Shown piece after piece: positions 1-12,350 of a DNA stretch of 64,000 bases. A program made the translations under genes and the position numbers. Each line of letters begins with the position of its first letter. Positions within the stretch are counted from its first letter, which is position 1. A model generated the notes under the pieces. It was not told the DNA's origin. It searched no databases and saw only the letters and a list, made by a program, of their open reading frames with translations. Where the stretch lies: NCBI RefSeq assembly GCF_026230105.1, contig NC_079485.1, forward strand, positions 12,036,872 to 12,100,871. The letters run 5' to 3'. The stretch is from Diorhabda sublineata (taxonomy: Eukaryota; Arthropoda; Insecta; Coleoptera; Chrysomelidae).

Positions 1-33
1 ACCATTATTATTAAAAACAATAGCAATGAAGTT

Positions 34-55
34 AGTTAACAGTTACTTTTATAAT

Positions 56-103
<48 letters not shown>

Positions 104-229
104 TTTAAAATTCATTGTATATTCAGTTTTGTCAGTCTTGTCTTAGCTTTTGTTCAGAATTCGTTTTTAATATATTGATTGTACTTTGTATGGTTTTAAA
201 ACACCGATTCTTTTTTAGAAGTTATAAGT
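34..229 (+). repeat. 5' LTR of errantivirus-like provirus
   Basis: This direct repeat partner of 4279-4463 shares long blocks with it, including 'ttctttaaaattca', 'gtcttgtctt', 'ttgttcagaatt' and 'attgtactttgtat'. It begins AGTTAAC and ends at a decayed TATAAGT just before the primer-binding site. Errantivirus LTRs typically begin AGTTA and end TAACT; the 3' copy keeps this form, while this copy has mutated at its end. The U3 part carries a (TA)n expansion at 59-100 that is absent from the 3' copy, so the expansion followed insertion. The left border is an estimate from the alignment by eye. Confidence 0.7.
59..100. repeat. (TA)n microsatellite inside the 5' LTR
   Basis: An uninterrupted TA dinucleotide tract of about 21 units lies at the place where the 3' LTR has only 'ttatatattc'. 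It is a post-insertion expansion. Confidence 0.95.
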
Positions 230-248
230 GGCGCGGTCAGTAGGATTC
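229..248 (+). other. Primer-binding site (tRNA-Ser-like)
   Basis: The sequence 'tggcgcggtcagtaggatt' directly follows the 5' LTR. It resembles the tRNA-Ser primer-binding site of the 17.6/297/ZAM group of errantiviruses (TGGCGCAGTCGGTAGGAT). It supports the LTR border and the assignment to Ty3/gypsy errantiviruses. The match to the known site is from memory and has two differences. Confidence 0.6.
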
Positions 249-1115
249 ACTTGGATCTTTGAAAAAGAAGGTGCTATCACACAATGTTTCTCTGACACAA
301 AATTTAAATTGACTCAGGAATTAACTAGAGCTAGGCCAAACAGAAATAAAAGCTGCTTATTAGAATTCGGAAGTAAATTGAAATTGCTTGAAAGTAGTAT
401 TGTTCAAAGAATCAATAATGATAATAATTGAATTCAGAACGTAAAAATTATTTGCAATTTTGTAATAAAACTTCCTTAAAAACGTTTATAGCTGGTTGTA
501 CCGGTACATTGAAAAATAATATGCAACTAAAACAACCCGTATCCTTAGAGCATTCTATGGCATATGTAAGTGAATTTTAATGTAGATATTAATAATAATT
601 TTAAGCCTCAAAATATAATACGATCGAACATCGAATAATAACTACCAACAGTAACCGCAATTTATTCCCCAAATTACTAACCCAATTCAGCAAGATTTTC
701 ACAATACAAAAGCGAACCAAATTGAATGAAATTTTCAAAATCCAGTGTGGTCCCTTTGAATTTTTGGACCTCCTAGAAGCGCTTTTATCACTAACCAAGT
801 TCCTCAGAATAGGCTAGCTAAACCGGAACCCATGTTTACTACCTCGATAATAACTTCAATGAACACTATACGAACATTTAATCAAAATACAGGAAATAGG
901 AAATATGATAAACCTTTCCAAAATAATAACCAAAAGCCTAATTTCATAGCAGAAAAACTTTTCAACAACCAGTTTGATCCGGATGAAATATAATCACAGG
1001 ATTATAGACAAGATATTGTTCTAAATTACTCACAACAAACTATTGATTGGTATGATAGTGATGATGAATGTTCCAATCAAAGTTCAATCAAATAACATCT
1101 AACAACCCCTAGCTG
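249..1115 (+). pseudogene. Gag region relic of errantivirus-like provirus
   Basis: This lies between the primer-binding site and the protease motif, where gag belongs. A short open stretch (to 431) is followed by many stops. Around 790-1090 one frame reads through an Asn/Gln-rich stretch with 'NQNTGNRKYDKPF' and then 'DWYDSDDECSNQ', the low-complexity character expected near a gag C-terminus. No conserved gag domain is clear, so the call rests mostly on position. It cannot encode a full protein because of stops in all frames. Confidence 0.45.
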
Positions 1116-1119
1116 TATA

Positions 1120-2680
1120 TAGTGATAGAAAATCCTCCGTTAAAATTATTAATAGATACCGGTGGCACCAAGTCATTATTAAAACCTATAATTGCCAAAA
1201 AATTTTAGCTAAACTGTATTTATCACTCTAATGCATTGTTATCAACATCTCTTGGAACTAAGAATATTCGGATTCAAGCAGAAATACAGGCGTTTAAGGA
1301 ATTCGGACACTATCACATGTTACCATTTACGAATTCCAAGAATTCTTTGACGGTATTATAGGGATTAACGATTTAATTGCAATGAACTTTAACGTTGACT
1401 TAAAAAATAAAACATTGATTAGTGATCATGTAAGTGTTTCAGTCAAATTTAGGAAACCTTCTGATATAAAATTCCAAATTACGCTAAGCATAAGTGAAAG
1501 AATGGTGAAACAAGTACCACTGTAAAAGTAAAATATTAATAAGTAAAATATTTTTAGGTGATATAATATATTTACCAGAAATGTTAACCGTAGCGAATAA
1601 CGGATTAGCTCTTGTTTAATTTATCAATGAAACGAATAAAAGTGTTTCTGTAACCCTATTGAGACCATTAAATTGTGCTCTATTTAACGTATGATGTTTA
1701 AAAATGCGAATGTTTTACAAATCAGGTGAATAGCGAAAACAAGAATAAACAGATTATTAAGCTGATTAGAACTGAGAAATCTAGAACACGGTATTTTTAC
1801 ATTTGCTAGAGAATATTTGAATCCTAACGTCACATATGCTTTATAGTCCAAGAATTCTGTTGTATCCGATATAATAGTAACTACTCTAAAGAAATATTAA
1901 TTTAGGCGTTTAAACTCATTCACTGTACTAAATTTCATAAAGACATCCTTACAACCGAAGAACAACTGGAAAAGTTAAAATACTATCACATATATAAAAA
2001 GGGAAATTGTGGCATCACCGTTTTAAATTCGTCACTAAATATAATTTACTACTGGCCAAAATATCAGAAGACATCGAAAATTTTGTGAATAATTGCGAGA
2101 CGTGCAAAAGAAATAAATACGACAGAAGCTATCCAATTGTGACATTTAAATTGACTTCTACAGATGTTTTAGAATCTCTAGCATAGCATTTCTAACAATC
2201 ATTGACTCCTTTCCGAGATACGGTCAGGCCTATCCTATCCAGACAGTTAGCATCATATCCGTCGTAGATAAATTGTTAAGTTTCATAACTCATCACGGTT
2301 TACCCCATAAAATCATAGCTGATTACGGAACGGACTTTAAAAATAAAGATCTCGAAGACTTCTGTGAATCAAACAAGATAGAGCTCCATTTCACCACATC
2401 CAAAAATAGAATCTCAAAGTCAGCAGCTGTAGAAAGATTCCATTCAAGTCTGATAGAACATTTCAGATGTTTAAGAGATCAAGGTAATGAACTAACGCCT
2501 GTTCAAATTATGGAACACTCTATTTTAACATATAATAACTCCATACACTCGTTCAGTCAGAAAATTCACCCCTTTTGAAATAATAAAAGGCTACATCGAT
2601 AGCATTGATCCCTTTGATCTTGACAACCATCTAATTTTATCATTATGTGCAAAACCATAAGGAAGCTTCAAAAATATTTA
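1120..2680 (+). pseudogene. Pol relic: protease and integrase, RT/RNase H missing
   Basis: The protease active-site motif is visible at about 1143 ('KLLIDTGGTKSLLKPI'). A linker with 'LLRPLNCALFN' follows near 1655. From about 1918 an integrase is recognisable: a degraded His-Cys zinc-binding region ('HCTKFHKD'), 'YYWPKYQK' near 2050, a Cys pair at about 2090-2105, then the core with 'IIADYGTDFKNKD' and 'VERFHSSLIEH' (open from 2273 to 2578), continuing in another frame with 'FEIIKGYIDSIDPFD'. Only about 250 bp separate the post-protease linker from the integrase zinc region. Reverse transcriptase and RNase H normally need over 1.5 kb, so an internal deletion removed them. Stops and frameshifts are common. 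The copy is dead. Confidence 0.8.
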
Positions 2681-2749
2681 CAAAACAGTCAAAGTACGTA
2701 ACAAATGCGTAAAAGAAAATATAATCATAATAATAATAATAAGTGTCAC

Positions 2750-4290
2750 ACCATTAGAGAATTTGATACTCCCCATACATTTAGGCAAAGCAAAATTAAT
2801 GTATAGTAAACATACCTTTATTGATTACTTAGAATTAGAAGAAGTAGTTAGACAGGTAGATACTTTAAAAATTTATTTTTCTCTACTTAGGCAAACAGGT
2901 GTTAGAGTAAATAGTTCTAATCCTATTTCGTATCATAGTCTTAGAAAAGAAATTTGATAATTTGTACCCCCGTACGCGGTTTAAAAGAGCGTTAATAGAT
3001 GATATAGGTAAAATTAATAAATTGATTTTTGGTAATCTCAGCTCAGACGATGGTGATCGTTATGATAACGCTATTAATGTTTTACAGGAAAATCAAAAAC
3101 ACATAATTTCTGAAGGAAATTTGCAACCTAGTTTGATCAAAAACTTAATTAACCATTATAAGCAAACAGTTATAATGCTTTGAAATAATCAGAAGGCACT
3201 CCGTAATAATTTAGAGAAATTTCACGCTAGTGTAGGAAAGTAGATTGACTCCAGAGAGGTACATAACCATTCAGGGACCAATAAATCGAATCATCCTTGA
3301 TTGTCAAAATTTGTTGTTATTTATAGATAATATCAAGCATTTTCTAAATCAAATACACTTTATAGCTCGATAGTCTCAAGCAATGAAATTCTGGAGATGA
3401 AATCACATTTGTACGATATTCATAATGGAAATCAGATTCCAAAATTTGCTAATACCTTGATATACTACACAATTATTGGAACACAAGTAACCCATCAGGC
3501 TCCAAATTAATCTTTAATATACATTTTTTCATTTTAAAACCAAAATAATTATAATTCTATCATATCTATCCAATTGTCCAAAATAATTACTCCTTCTTAC
3601 CCCTAGTTGGCACTAGAAGAAAAGAAAATGAAACTAGAAGAAGATGAATGCCCGAAACATGAAAATACCTACTTCTGTAAACAAGATACTACCACAAGAG
3701 ACAATTGTACTAGCTAAAGCCGCTAACTAATTGCCACGCCACGGAAATCAATATTCAAGAATCCATAACGGAGCAAGTGACCAACAACGTTATAATTCCA
3801 ATTGAAACTGTTTCATTCTTATGCCGAAATAACAGAGTTCTCAAAGTCTATGCTCCAACACTAATCGAATTACCAAATGAATGCAAAATTTCAATAAAAG
3901 ATGATAAGATTTCGATTAAAAGCGACATCAGTGAGGGAAAACCATTACTTATACCTAAATTAGAAATAGAATAGAAAGTGAAAAACTAGCAAGCTCCCAA
4001 AAAATTTCGAAAATAAAATTCAATGCCCTATATCAGATCGACAGAACAGTTGATTCCTATCAATAAACAAAAAGACATCTACAAAATTCCGGCATTAACG
4101 TCAATTCCAATATTAATTCTTCTACATATAGCAATATTGATATACCTTTCATTTAGAAGAAGATTCTTGAAATCACCCAAAAATAGGAAAACTGAAGAAA
4201 CCAACGAAGAAATACCAATGGACTCAAAAACCAAAAATTATTCCACAATTTTTGATTCTTTGGGACGGAGGAGTTACGAGTTATCTTAAC
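2750..4290 (+). pseudogene. Env-like relic (errantivirus / baculovirus F type)
   Basis: Downstream of pol, open segments at 2763-2957, 2962-3183, 3777-3974 and 4023-4289 together look like an insect errantivirus envelope gene. A basic cleavage-like motif (R-x-R-x-K-R, 2971-2988) is followed by a segment resembling the post-cleavage region of F-type Env proteins ('LIFGNLSSDDGDRYD'). Near the C-terminus there is a hydrophobic membrane segment (about residues 24-43 of the last open segment, 'IPILILLHIAILIYLSF') followed by an Arg/Lys-rich tail. The frame is broken repeatedly, so no functional envelope protein can be made. The presence of env separates this element from plain Ty3/gypsy retrotransposons. 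Confidence 0.65.
4262..4273 (+). other. Polypurine tract of the provirus
   Basis: The tract 'gggacggaggag' lies a few bases before the 3' LTR, in the usual place for plus-strand priming. One C interrupts it. Confidence 0.5.
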
Positions 4291-4463
4291 AGCAGAGACC
4301 ATTCTGAATAATAAAATGCTATTTTGATATTCTTGCAATCTTATATATTCTTTAAAATTCAGTATTGTCTGTCTTGTCTTTTGTTCAGAATTTGTTTATA
4401 ATTTAGTAATTGTACTTTGTATAGTTTTTGAAAACCGATATCCTTATTTTCATGGGTATAACT
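4279..4463 (+). repeat. 3' LTR of errantivirus-like provirus
   Basis: This copy begins AGTTATC and ends GGTATAACT, the terminal signature of errantivirus LTRs. It matches the 5' LTR over most of its length, with several substitutions and indels. The divergence between the two LTRs shows the insertion is old. I see no clean target-site duplication. Confidence 0.7.
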
Positions 4464-5316
4464 GCCGCGTCAATAAATTATTCATTTATACAATATTGGT
4501 AATATACGTATTTTACATAAATTGTAATGCAGTGGGAGTTTGGAGACGACAATGTGATAACGACAGTATAAATTTATAATTATCTTCGTTTTGAGAATTT
4601 TCAATATAATTTCGGAACATCATTACACAAATTGGGTCTATTACTTTTAGTATTGCAGACGAAATATTTTCTAAAAAAATGATTCTATTTCAAACATTTA
4701 TATTGACCCCTCTTTTTGTTTACTTTCTATTTAGATTGAAAAGTAGTTGTGTTTATAATTTTTCGTTAGTTATGCTCATCAATTCTATAGTTTTAGATAA
4801 GCTGCTATTTTCTTGAAATACGGCCTTATTCTACTTTATTATTTTATAAATCCTCTACAATCATCTGGCTAATTAGTAAAATGCCTGTTTTAATTCTGTA
4901 TTTAATTACGTTCCATAATGATTTATCTTTAAAAATGTTTTGTAAATGCGAGATTTAGCTTTTTGTCCACTTAATATCTATCTTAATAGCAGAACTTTCA
5001 ATGCTTTTACCTGAAAACATCAATGATTTCTCTGAATGTATCTATGATTTTCATAGCATTTTTGCCTATTGTAAACGAAACGAAGTTTAGAATGAAATAT
5101 AGATGATGTACTTTTAACAAAAACGGTAGTAGCAGTTATACTTAAACTTGGTTTTTTGCACAAATAACATAAAACTCAACTGCAAACTTGTGCAAGGTAG
5201 ATAGTGAGGAATATATAATACAAATTTAACTTTTTTCCTAAGTTTTAATCATTATTCAATTCCATTCCAGCTACTGTTGAGATATGAAATATAACAAATT
5301 CAAATAATAATCGTTA
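4464..5316. other. AT-rich intergenic or intronic DNA
   Basis: All frames are dense with stops and I recognise no protein, RNA or repeat structure in it. Confidence 0.6.
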
Positions 5317-6640
5317 TACAGAGTGAGTTTTATGTATGGAACGCCTCAATTATCTCGGAATCGGATCGTACGATTTTTATAAATTTTTGCGTACAAGGGT
5401 CTTGTGATACGGTCGGTATTATAGTGGTATTAACATTGTTGTCAAATATTTCTTTTTTCCGGAAAAATAATGAACTTGGTTATTTCAAATGGATCCCCCT
5501 GTATATTTTCGCTTTTCGGAATCCTTAAAAAATTATTTTATCTGTTCCCTATACTACCATAATTTCGGAGCTATAGCTACATTTGCGTTATCTCCGTCGA
5601 AGTTAAAATAATACATTTAGCTATGACTGCTACAATAAGAAATTTGACGTTTCAATAAATTATTTTTGTTGAAAGTCACGTGGAACGAATCAATATTTTA
5701 ATGATATTAAGATATGGTTATAGGCGTAGAAGTCAACAAGAAATGTGTAATATCTTTAATAATTTATATCCTAACCGAAATCCCATAACAAGTCACAACT
5801 GTCAGTAAAGGGCGCAGAAAAACTGCATCAACTGAAAACAAATCTCTAGATGTTTGGTTCCTGTTAGAAGACGATCCACACTAGAGTACAAGACAAATAT
5901 CCAGGGAACTTGATATTCCATCCATACAAAGTAACGTTGGTTCAAGAGTTGTCAGATGACGATTTTGATAGACGTGAAGAGTTTGCAGACCTAATGATAG
6001 AAAATGATTACAATCAAAGGGTCCAAATTTTTTAAGTAATGTTATGTTTTGCGATGAGGCCACTTTTTGTATTAATGTAATCCCACACCCAATATCCCGA
6101 AAAACTGAATGTATGGGCTGAAATAATAAGCAACAAAATAATTGGTCCCTCTTTCATTGAGGATAACTTAAATGGCCCGGCGTATTTAAATTTCTTGGAA
6201 AATAGTATTATACCCGAGTTGGCTCGGATATTTCTAAATCGAAGTAAGTATTTCAATTACATTTTAAAAAAACTTCATTATTAGAAATTTTCAGACAATA
6301 ACAATATCCCAAACGATAATATTTGTCTACAAGATGGTGCCCCACCTCACTATGCGTGTGTGCTGAGGCAATACCTAAATAATGTATTTCCCAGAAGATG
6401 GATTGGAAAACGTGGTTTTATCGAATGAACCCCGCGATCACCCGATATGAATCCTTACTATTTCCTGTGGGGTCACTTAAAAAACGTCGTTCATAAAACA
6501 AAACCTGTCAATATTCAGGAATTAACAGATAGGATTACCATAGAGATAAGAAGAATTGAGCAGTCAAGAATGTTGCAAAATGTATTGCAAAGTTGCAAAG
6601 CCTTTACTATATATTTTCTAAAATTCGTAATTTTTCTACT
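5317..6640 (+). pseudogene. DDE transposase relic (Tc1/mariner-related) with short intron
   Basis: The left end carries 'acagagtgagttttatgta' followed by 'tggaacgcctcaattatctc', a terminal sequence I recognise from a common insect DDE element. The coding remains start near 5712 with an N-terminal helix-turn-helix-like stretch ('GRRSQQEMCNIFNNLYP') that resembles the DUF4817 family. The three acidic positions of the DDE core are visible: 'FCDEATFC' (about 6046-6070), 'LQDGAPPHYA' (about 6328-6355) and 'SPDMNPYYFLWG' (about 6439-6473). A GT-AG intron (6244-6294) splits the core. A TGA replaces an expected Trp just before the third acidic motif, and there are other stops and frameshifts in the first half. 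The 3' terminal repeat is not resolved. Copies that are still active would code for DNA cut-and-paste transposition. Confidence 0.75.
6244..6294 (+). other. 51-bp intron inside the transposase relic
   Basis: The donor GTAAGTA and an acceptor ending TTTTCAG flank an AT-rich 51-bp stretch. Removing it joins '..ARIFLNR' to '..NNNIPNDNICLQDGAPP', which is the expected continuity of the transposase core. Confidence 0.7.
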
Positions 6641-9600
6641 TCACAAATGTGGATATTCTTCTAACATGACACAAACACTTAAATATTTGTCTTTAGTTGT
6701 AGGTTTTCTGCGCCAAGTTTGGATAAATATTTTCATTATTTTCATTTCCATTATATTTCTTAATTTTCAATTGCAGCAATATGATGTGAGACATAGTAAA
6801 GAGAGTTACTATCTAAGTAGGAACTAGGAACTTAGTAAGGAACTAAAATTTTTTTGACAATAAACTGGACTTAATATGTCTCTAAATTTTTCATTGCTCA
6901 AAAAATACGTTGGTTGTATAAATGTACTATGAATTTCATTTCAAAATGTTAAAATGTTTCAGTTAATTCCGTACATTAAAGAGATTATTATATTTACACG
7001 CAAACAGGAGTACAGAATCTGGAAAAATATTAGATTATAAAAATATTTACGTTATTCTGAGAGCCACCTTCTTGAGAGACAATAAACTTATTAAGTTAAA
7101 GTTGGTGAAGGTTGTTCTTTATTTTGTGCATAGGCTTATTTACTTTGGAATCTGCGTTCTTAGAATTTCATTATTGCATCTCCCACTGCGTGACACTGTA
7201 CCTTCGATACCAGTCCGTTCTTAATTGTGGACCGCCCTGTATGGGTACTATAAACATGCAGGTAGATAGATGATGGGTTCAAGTTGCATTCCCTTCACCT
7301 GGGGGCGCTGCCGACTACTATCTGTTTTATTCAAACGGCGTTGCCAAATGAACTATACTTAAAACATTTGTTTTTTGTTATAATGTTTTTGTAAATAAAG
7401 TATATTATTGTAGTTAAAGATCAATTGAAATAACTGAACTCATTAGTTAGTTTAAAATTTTAAGTATTAACAATTGTGTATTGGAAATAAAACTATTTAT
7501 TATATAGGTATTCTAGAAAAACAGAATGTTCATATCTCCAGTCTATCCTACACTATCGAAAGAGAAATTGGAGAAATAATTTTCCCATTCATTTTAATTA
7601 GCAAACGTATTAAGAGATTTTGAGATTGAAACGAAATTGAATTTTGTATCAATTACTTCAACTCCATAAACCCCAATTCACCTGTTAAAATTTTGATCTT
7701 AGATAACGTCCCCCGAGTTACAATACTTTGCAACCAAACTTTCAATTCCATTATATTTAGTATTCAACTGAAATAACCACTTTCTATTGCTCTTCAATGA
7801 TGTAATTAGTAATTACATTACTCCTCAAAGAATTATATTGTTATGACCAAAAATCTAGGAGGAGAAACAAACAATAATTTGACTGTTGCATCTTATATTC
7901 TTCAGTAAATTAAATTTAATAATTATTCAAAAAAATGTGCTGGTTTGGGTTTGGGCTTTGAATTTTTATGTTCATACGTTATTTTGATAAGTAAATAATT
8001 CACGGAATTCATTACACCCTCATTTATTTTATTATAGAAGTATTATAATTTAAATATCATTGACATTCTCGTACTGAAGCCGTGATTCTAAGATTTAACT
8101 CTGCTCAGTTATTTGACGAAAGATTGTAAAGTTTGAGGATAGATTTACTTGTCTTTCTCAGTTTGTCATTCAATTTGATCCGCCATATCAAAGCGGAAAC
8201 AGGTGAGCTGATATTTTGAGCTCGGCTTGAAATAAATCAGATCATTCACAAAAGGAAAGCTAATATTATTATCGCCGATTTGACATTTCTAAAAGTAAAC
8301 ATCTTTCCATTTTCTTCTAACAACACCAACAAATTTCTCCTGTTTCTCTTTATGTCATAGAAAATTACGTTTGGTCATGTCGAATAGTTTTGTTTTATTT
8401 CACAATTTTATTATTCATACTCCGAATCTACTTTTATAACATCATGTTTTGTGGGACTAAAATTTTTACAAAGTCTACTTATTCATGTAGCAGAAATGAG
8501 AATAGTAAATTAGCACTCTGGAGTTGCGCAAGCAAACAATGATGACACTGAGTACAAAGCACACGCCTGCTAGTGTTGGAAGCTGAGTATACCTTAAAAT
8601 CTAAATCTTCGTCGCGTCAAAGGAGAATGGAGTTAACCATTGCGACACCGCTCATCTGTTCGAAATTTCACTTCGAATTTGTTGCCGGTCCTTTCATTAC
8701 ATCTCCCAACAACGCTTTCGATGTCTGTTCAGCCTAATACCATACTCAATAACAGCTTTGTTTATATGAAAATAGACTACATATTATAGTTACAAAAATA
8801 TCACTTCAAAAAACAAATAACTTTTTAGTGATGAAACGAATATAAGCTTAAAACACAAAAAGGAAACGGTAAAATTGAGGTGAGTGTATAGTATACATAA
8901 TAAAGTTGTTTAGTACGTAAGATCAATAAAAATGAACAAGGTTTTTAAAGGCTCTAAAAAACAACAAACAATTGTTTTCTTCCATCGCTAAGTAGTACCA
9001 CTCTGCAGAATACCTATGTCCGGATCAGATAATTGTCGACTGCCTTAAAATTCTAACCATCCACATAGCTGTTCTTTATTCACATGATCATCGTGTTGAA
9101 GTTGATGAAAATAATGGAATTTACGAAAAATCTTATTGCTGGTCGCTTAAATTATCATAAGGAAGGACTTATATGAAGTTACAACCAATTCAAGTAGCTG
9201 CAATGCAGTAGCTTCTGTCGTAAAAATTAGCTATAATATGTATTTACAGAAAAATATTACAACTGATTATAATCTGGAAAAACTATGATTAATAATAATA
9301 ACTAGCCCTATGAAATATTCAGAAATGAGTCGTATTTGTTCGGGTTGCTTTTTCATTCAAGTTCATGTTTGTTCTATATGATTTAGCTTGCAGTGATAGA
9401 GATAAAATCGAAAAATAATATTCCACGTGAAGTGGCTAGTTAGCATCTAATTGAACTATCTATCTGTTAGACATTTCAAACATGGTTATTAATGCAAAAA
9501 AACTTATTATGTTAAAAATTAATATAATCTACCAAAAAGCGCCATGTTTAAATATTATAATTAAAAAATATTACTCTAATAATGACAAATGTATTGAAGA
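6641..9600. other. Non-coding AT-rich stretch
   Basis: The open frame at 6447-6827 starts in the transposase relic and then runs through hydrophobic AT-rich translation with no family resemblance after about 6600. Two patches are richer in GC, at about 7180-7340 and 8500-8740. They could be regulatory DNA or ends of unknown repeats. I see no gene in either. Confidence 0.5.
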
Positions 9601-9624
9601 AAATCCATATAAAAAAAGGTAAAA

Positions 9625-9860
9625 TCACATTTCAAACATCAATTTGGTTTCTGAGGGAGAAACGCTACTATAGAACATACCCTTAGATTGGGGTGTATAA
9701 TTAATTGTCTGCCACGTTGTAAGACCCTGTTTCTGGGTTTCTGTCACAAACTCATGGTTAATGAAGGTAAATCAAAGCGGGTTATGATGAGAGGAAGGTC
9801 TTACCTATGTGGATTATAGTACGCAACTGGAACTTGATATTTTTTAATAGCTTCAGAATA
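9625..9860 (+). pseudogene. Possible short LINE reverse-transcriptase relic
   Basis: One frame reads 'HFKHQFGF', a stop, then 'GRNATIEHTLRLGCII'. This resembles the segment of non-LTR reverse transcriptases that reads '..HQFGFR..STIEQ..RL'. The similarity is short and the rest is not recognisable, so it could be chance. Confidence 0.25.
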
Positions 9861-11969
9861 CGTCATAAATACGATGTATGGTTAATGCTCTCTGATTAAT
9901 CCGAAATAGAGTCATGCAATTACTATATAAGAAAAATAACTTGCACTTAGGATTTTATTATTATTATTTTTATAGGGTTATGCTTTTAAATAACCCTATA
10001 TACAAGCTTCAAGTATCATAATCAAACAAACTTTGAGTGGACATGCTTTATATTTCGATTAAATATATTCATTTTACTTTATCCATCAAAAGACCAATCA
10101 TTTATGTTGATTGGCATAGCCGATTTGACAGACTATATGATACCTTCTGAATTGATTATTGTTTTGTTGCATATTTAGAGATTCAATGGATAACATAATT
10201 GTTTCCGAGTGATGCAATTTCTGTGATAAATTTAGGTATGCACTATTTTCAATGAGTGATAATTATCTAAGTTCTGTAAAATAGTTGTGAGTCGAATTTC
10301 ACGTTATTTAACAGGTAGACAATAATAATTACTATTTTTCAACCACAATACTTTTTTGTATATATGTGAATGTTGGAGTCCATAATCATAACAATATAGT
10401 ATAGGATGATTTAACGGAATGAATACTGTACTATTTAATCTATATTATAAGAGTATGTTAGTACTTAAACTTCTGCGATGCAGATTTCAAAAATCTAAAA
10501 AATGAGTGGGTTGAAGACGGTCAAACTCGTCTTTTTTATTATAGGAATTGATCGCAACGAGAATTGATTTAGTAATGAATAGAATCTAATGGTAAAAAAG
10601 CGTTAATTATTTTTAACAAACTTTAAAGTCGAAGACCTTTGAAATCATTAAATTAATGAAAACTGTTAAGAACTCTTTCTTGTAGAGGATCAAGTTTTCT
10701 AGTATAAATTTTATTCATTTAAATATATTTTGTAGTAGTTACTGAAATCCAAAGCTGAAAAGCCAAATTGTAGAAATAGGCAACTGCTTGTTCGACAATA
10801 ATTTACAAAGAGAGCTTTTTCTTTCACTATAAAAAGCTAAACAAACTCTGAGATACCACCTTTTTTTGTATAATTATTTCAAGTGATCCTGAATTTTACT
10901 CTGCCTAGAGTGAAATAAATTCATTTGACATGCTTTTCCGGGCGTTTTGTTATAGATAAATAGATAAATATAGAGAATATATATGTGTAATATGTAATGA
11001 AAATGTCTTAAAAGTACTACTAAATTAAAATGCGTGTGAATCAGTTAAAATTGTGTACAATTTCTGATAAATTACATAAATAAACCAAATATTATTTCTT
11101 CTGTGCGTAATTATTTGAACAAAAAATCGCAAACTAAACCTAGATCTCTTATACAAGACCAACAGTTTTTCATGAAAATAATGTAATTCCTCATATTCTA
11201 ATTTTCAAAGAAGTCTTGCGTATTTTGTTGAGCCTTTTTGTAAGCAATTGTTTGCAGTTCGCATATTTGTTCACGACATTTTGAAATCTGTGCAAGGTAA
11301 CACATAGAGGCAAAAGTTTTCGAGACGATTTTGTCAGGTAGGACACTATGGTGACCTTACAGCATATGCCGCGTATTGCTACTCACGTAGAACAATGCGT
11401 TAGTTTCTCCTAATAGTTATAAATTAACTTCTTTTGAATTACATTTAATTAATTACTATATGAATAAAAGCTACTACGTGGGTATATCAAGGTTTAGTTT
11501 ATTTCACAAGCGAATAATAAAATGCATTCATTTAAATATATGTATATCTATATAAACACATGCAAATTATATGAAATATTGGAAACAAACCGTTGAATCG
11601 CGAAATTCGATGGAAACAGTTCAAACAAATATTTGATTCGAAAATGGAAATTTTAAAGATTACTAAATCGTTATAATTTACTGTAAAATAGTATTCTGAA
11701 AAAAAAATCGTTTATGCAATCATTTAATGTTAAAAATCTGGAAAAAGTGGCCAAAAGTGCCGAGCACATCTTCATATGTCTGCAATAGTGTTATTACGTA
11801 ACATCCAGTAAGAGACATTCCAGAGAACAAACAAATGGACCCGAATACCCAGTAAATATCATTTAATTTCAAAAAAATGTATTTATATATATAAATATAT
11901 TGCAGCAGCTAATTGAATTTGAATTGTAGTACCGAGAAGTTGATGGCAAAATAAAAAGAAATGTGTCCA
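9861..11969. other. Non-coding AT-rich stretch
   Basis: No open frame, repeat or RNA structure stands out in this stretch. Confidence 0.55.
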
Positions 11970-12000
11970 CTATTGTCCTCATCGACGACGAGGACAATAG
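11970..12000. repeat. 31-bp near-perfect palindrome
   Basis: The arms 'ctattgtcctc' and 'gaggacaatag' are exact reverse complements around a 9-bp centre 'atcgacgac'. It is unusually GC-balanced for its surroundings. It lies just before the possible Tc1-like relic. Confidence 0.8.
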
Positions 12001-12039
12001 CATATCAGTAGTTAGCAGAAGACAGAAAGGTTCTTGGAT

Positions 12040-12350
12040 GCGAAATGTTTATAGACATATGAGAAGGTTTGGGCTCACTTGGTGTTACTTTCGACTCCCG
12101 AACTTCGAAACAATCAACTTCAGTTGCTCCACGAATGACTAAGAACTTCGTCGTCTTCAGTAATGAATTCCTGTTCTGCCCAGATGGTCGTGCAATAGTG
12201 AAGATAACTTAAGGCGAATGACGTAACCCTCAAGATTGTGCTGAGTGGAATGTACAGTTATATGGTTGGAGTTACGATGGGTATTTTTCGATTTCATTAA
12301 AAACTTCAGTTCAAAGTAACAATTGTGGCCGAATTGATTCATTTGCGTTT
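12040..12350 (+). pseudogene. Possible Tc1-like transposase relic
   Basis: A plus-strand frame reads 'NFVVFSNEFLFCPDGR' and, after stops, 'NPQDCAEWNVQLYGWS'. This resembles the Tc1-type order in which a 'V.FSDES.F' motif holding the first catalytic Asp is followed by an Arg/Trp-rich and then a Gly-rich segment. The Asp is replaced by Asn here. The region is GC-richer than its flanks. The second and third acidic residues are not found. Identification is tentative. Confidence 0.35.
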
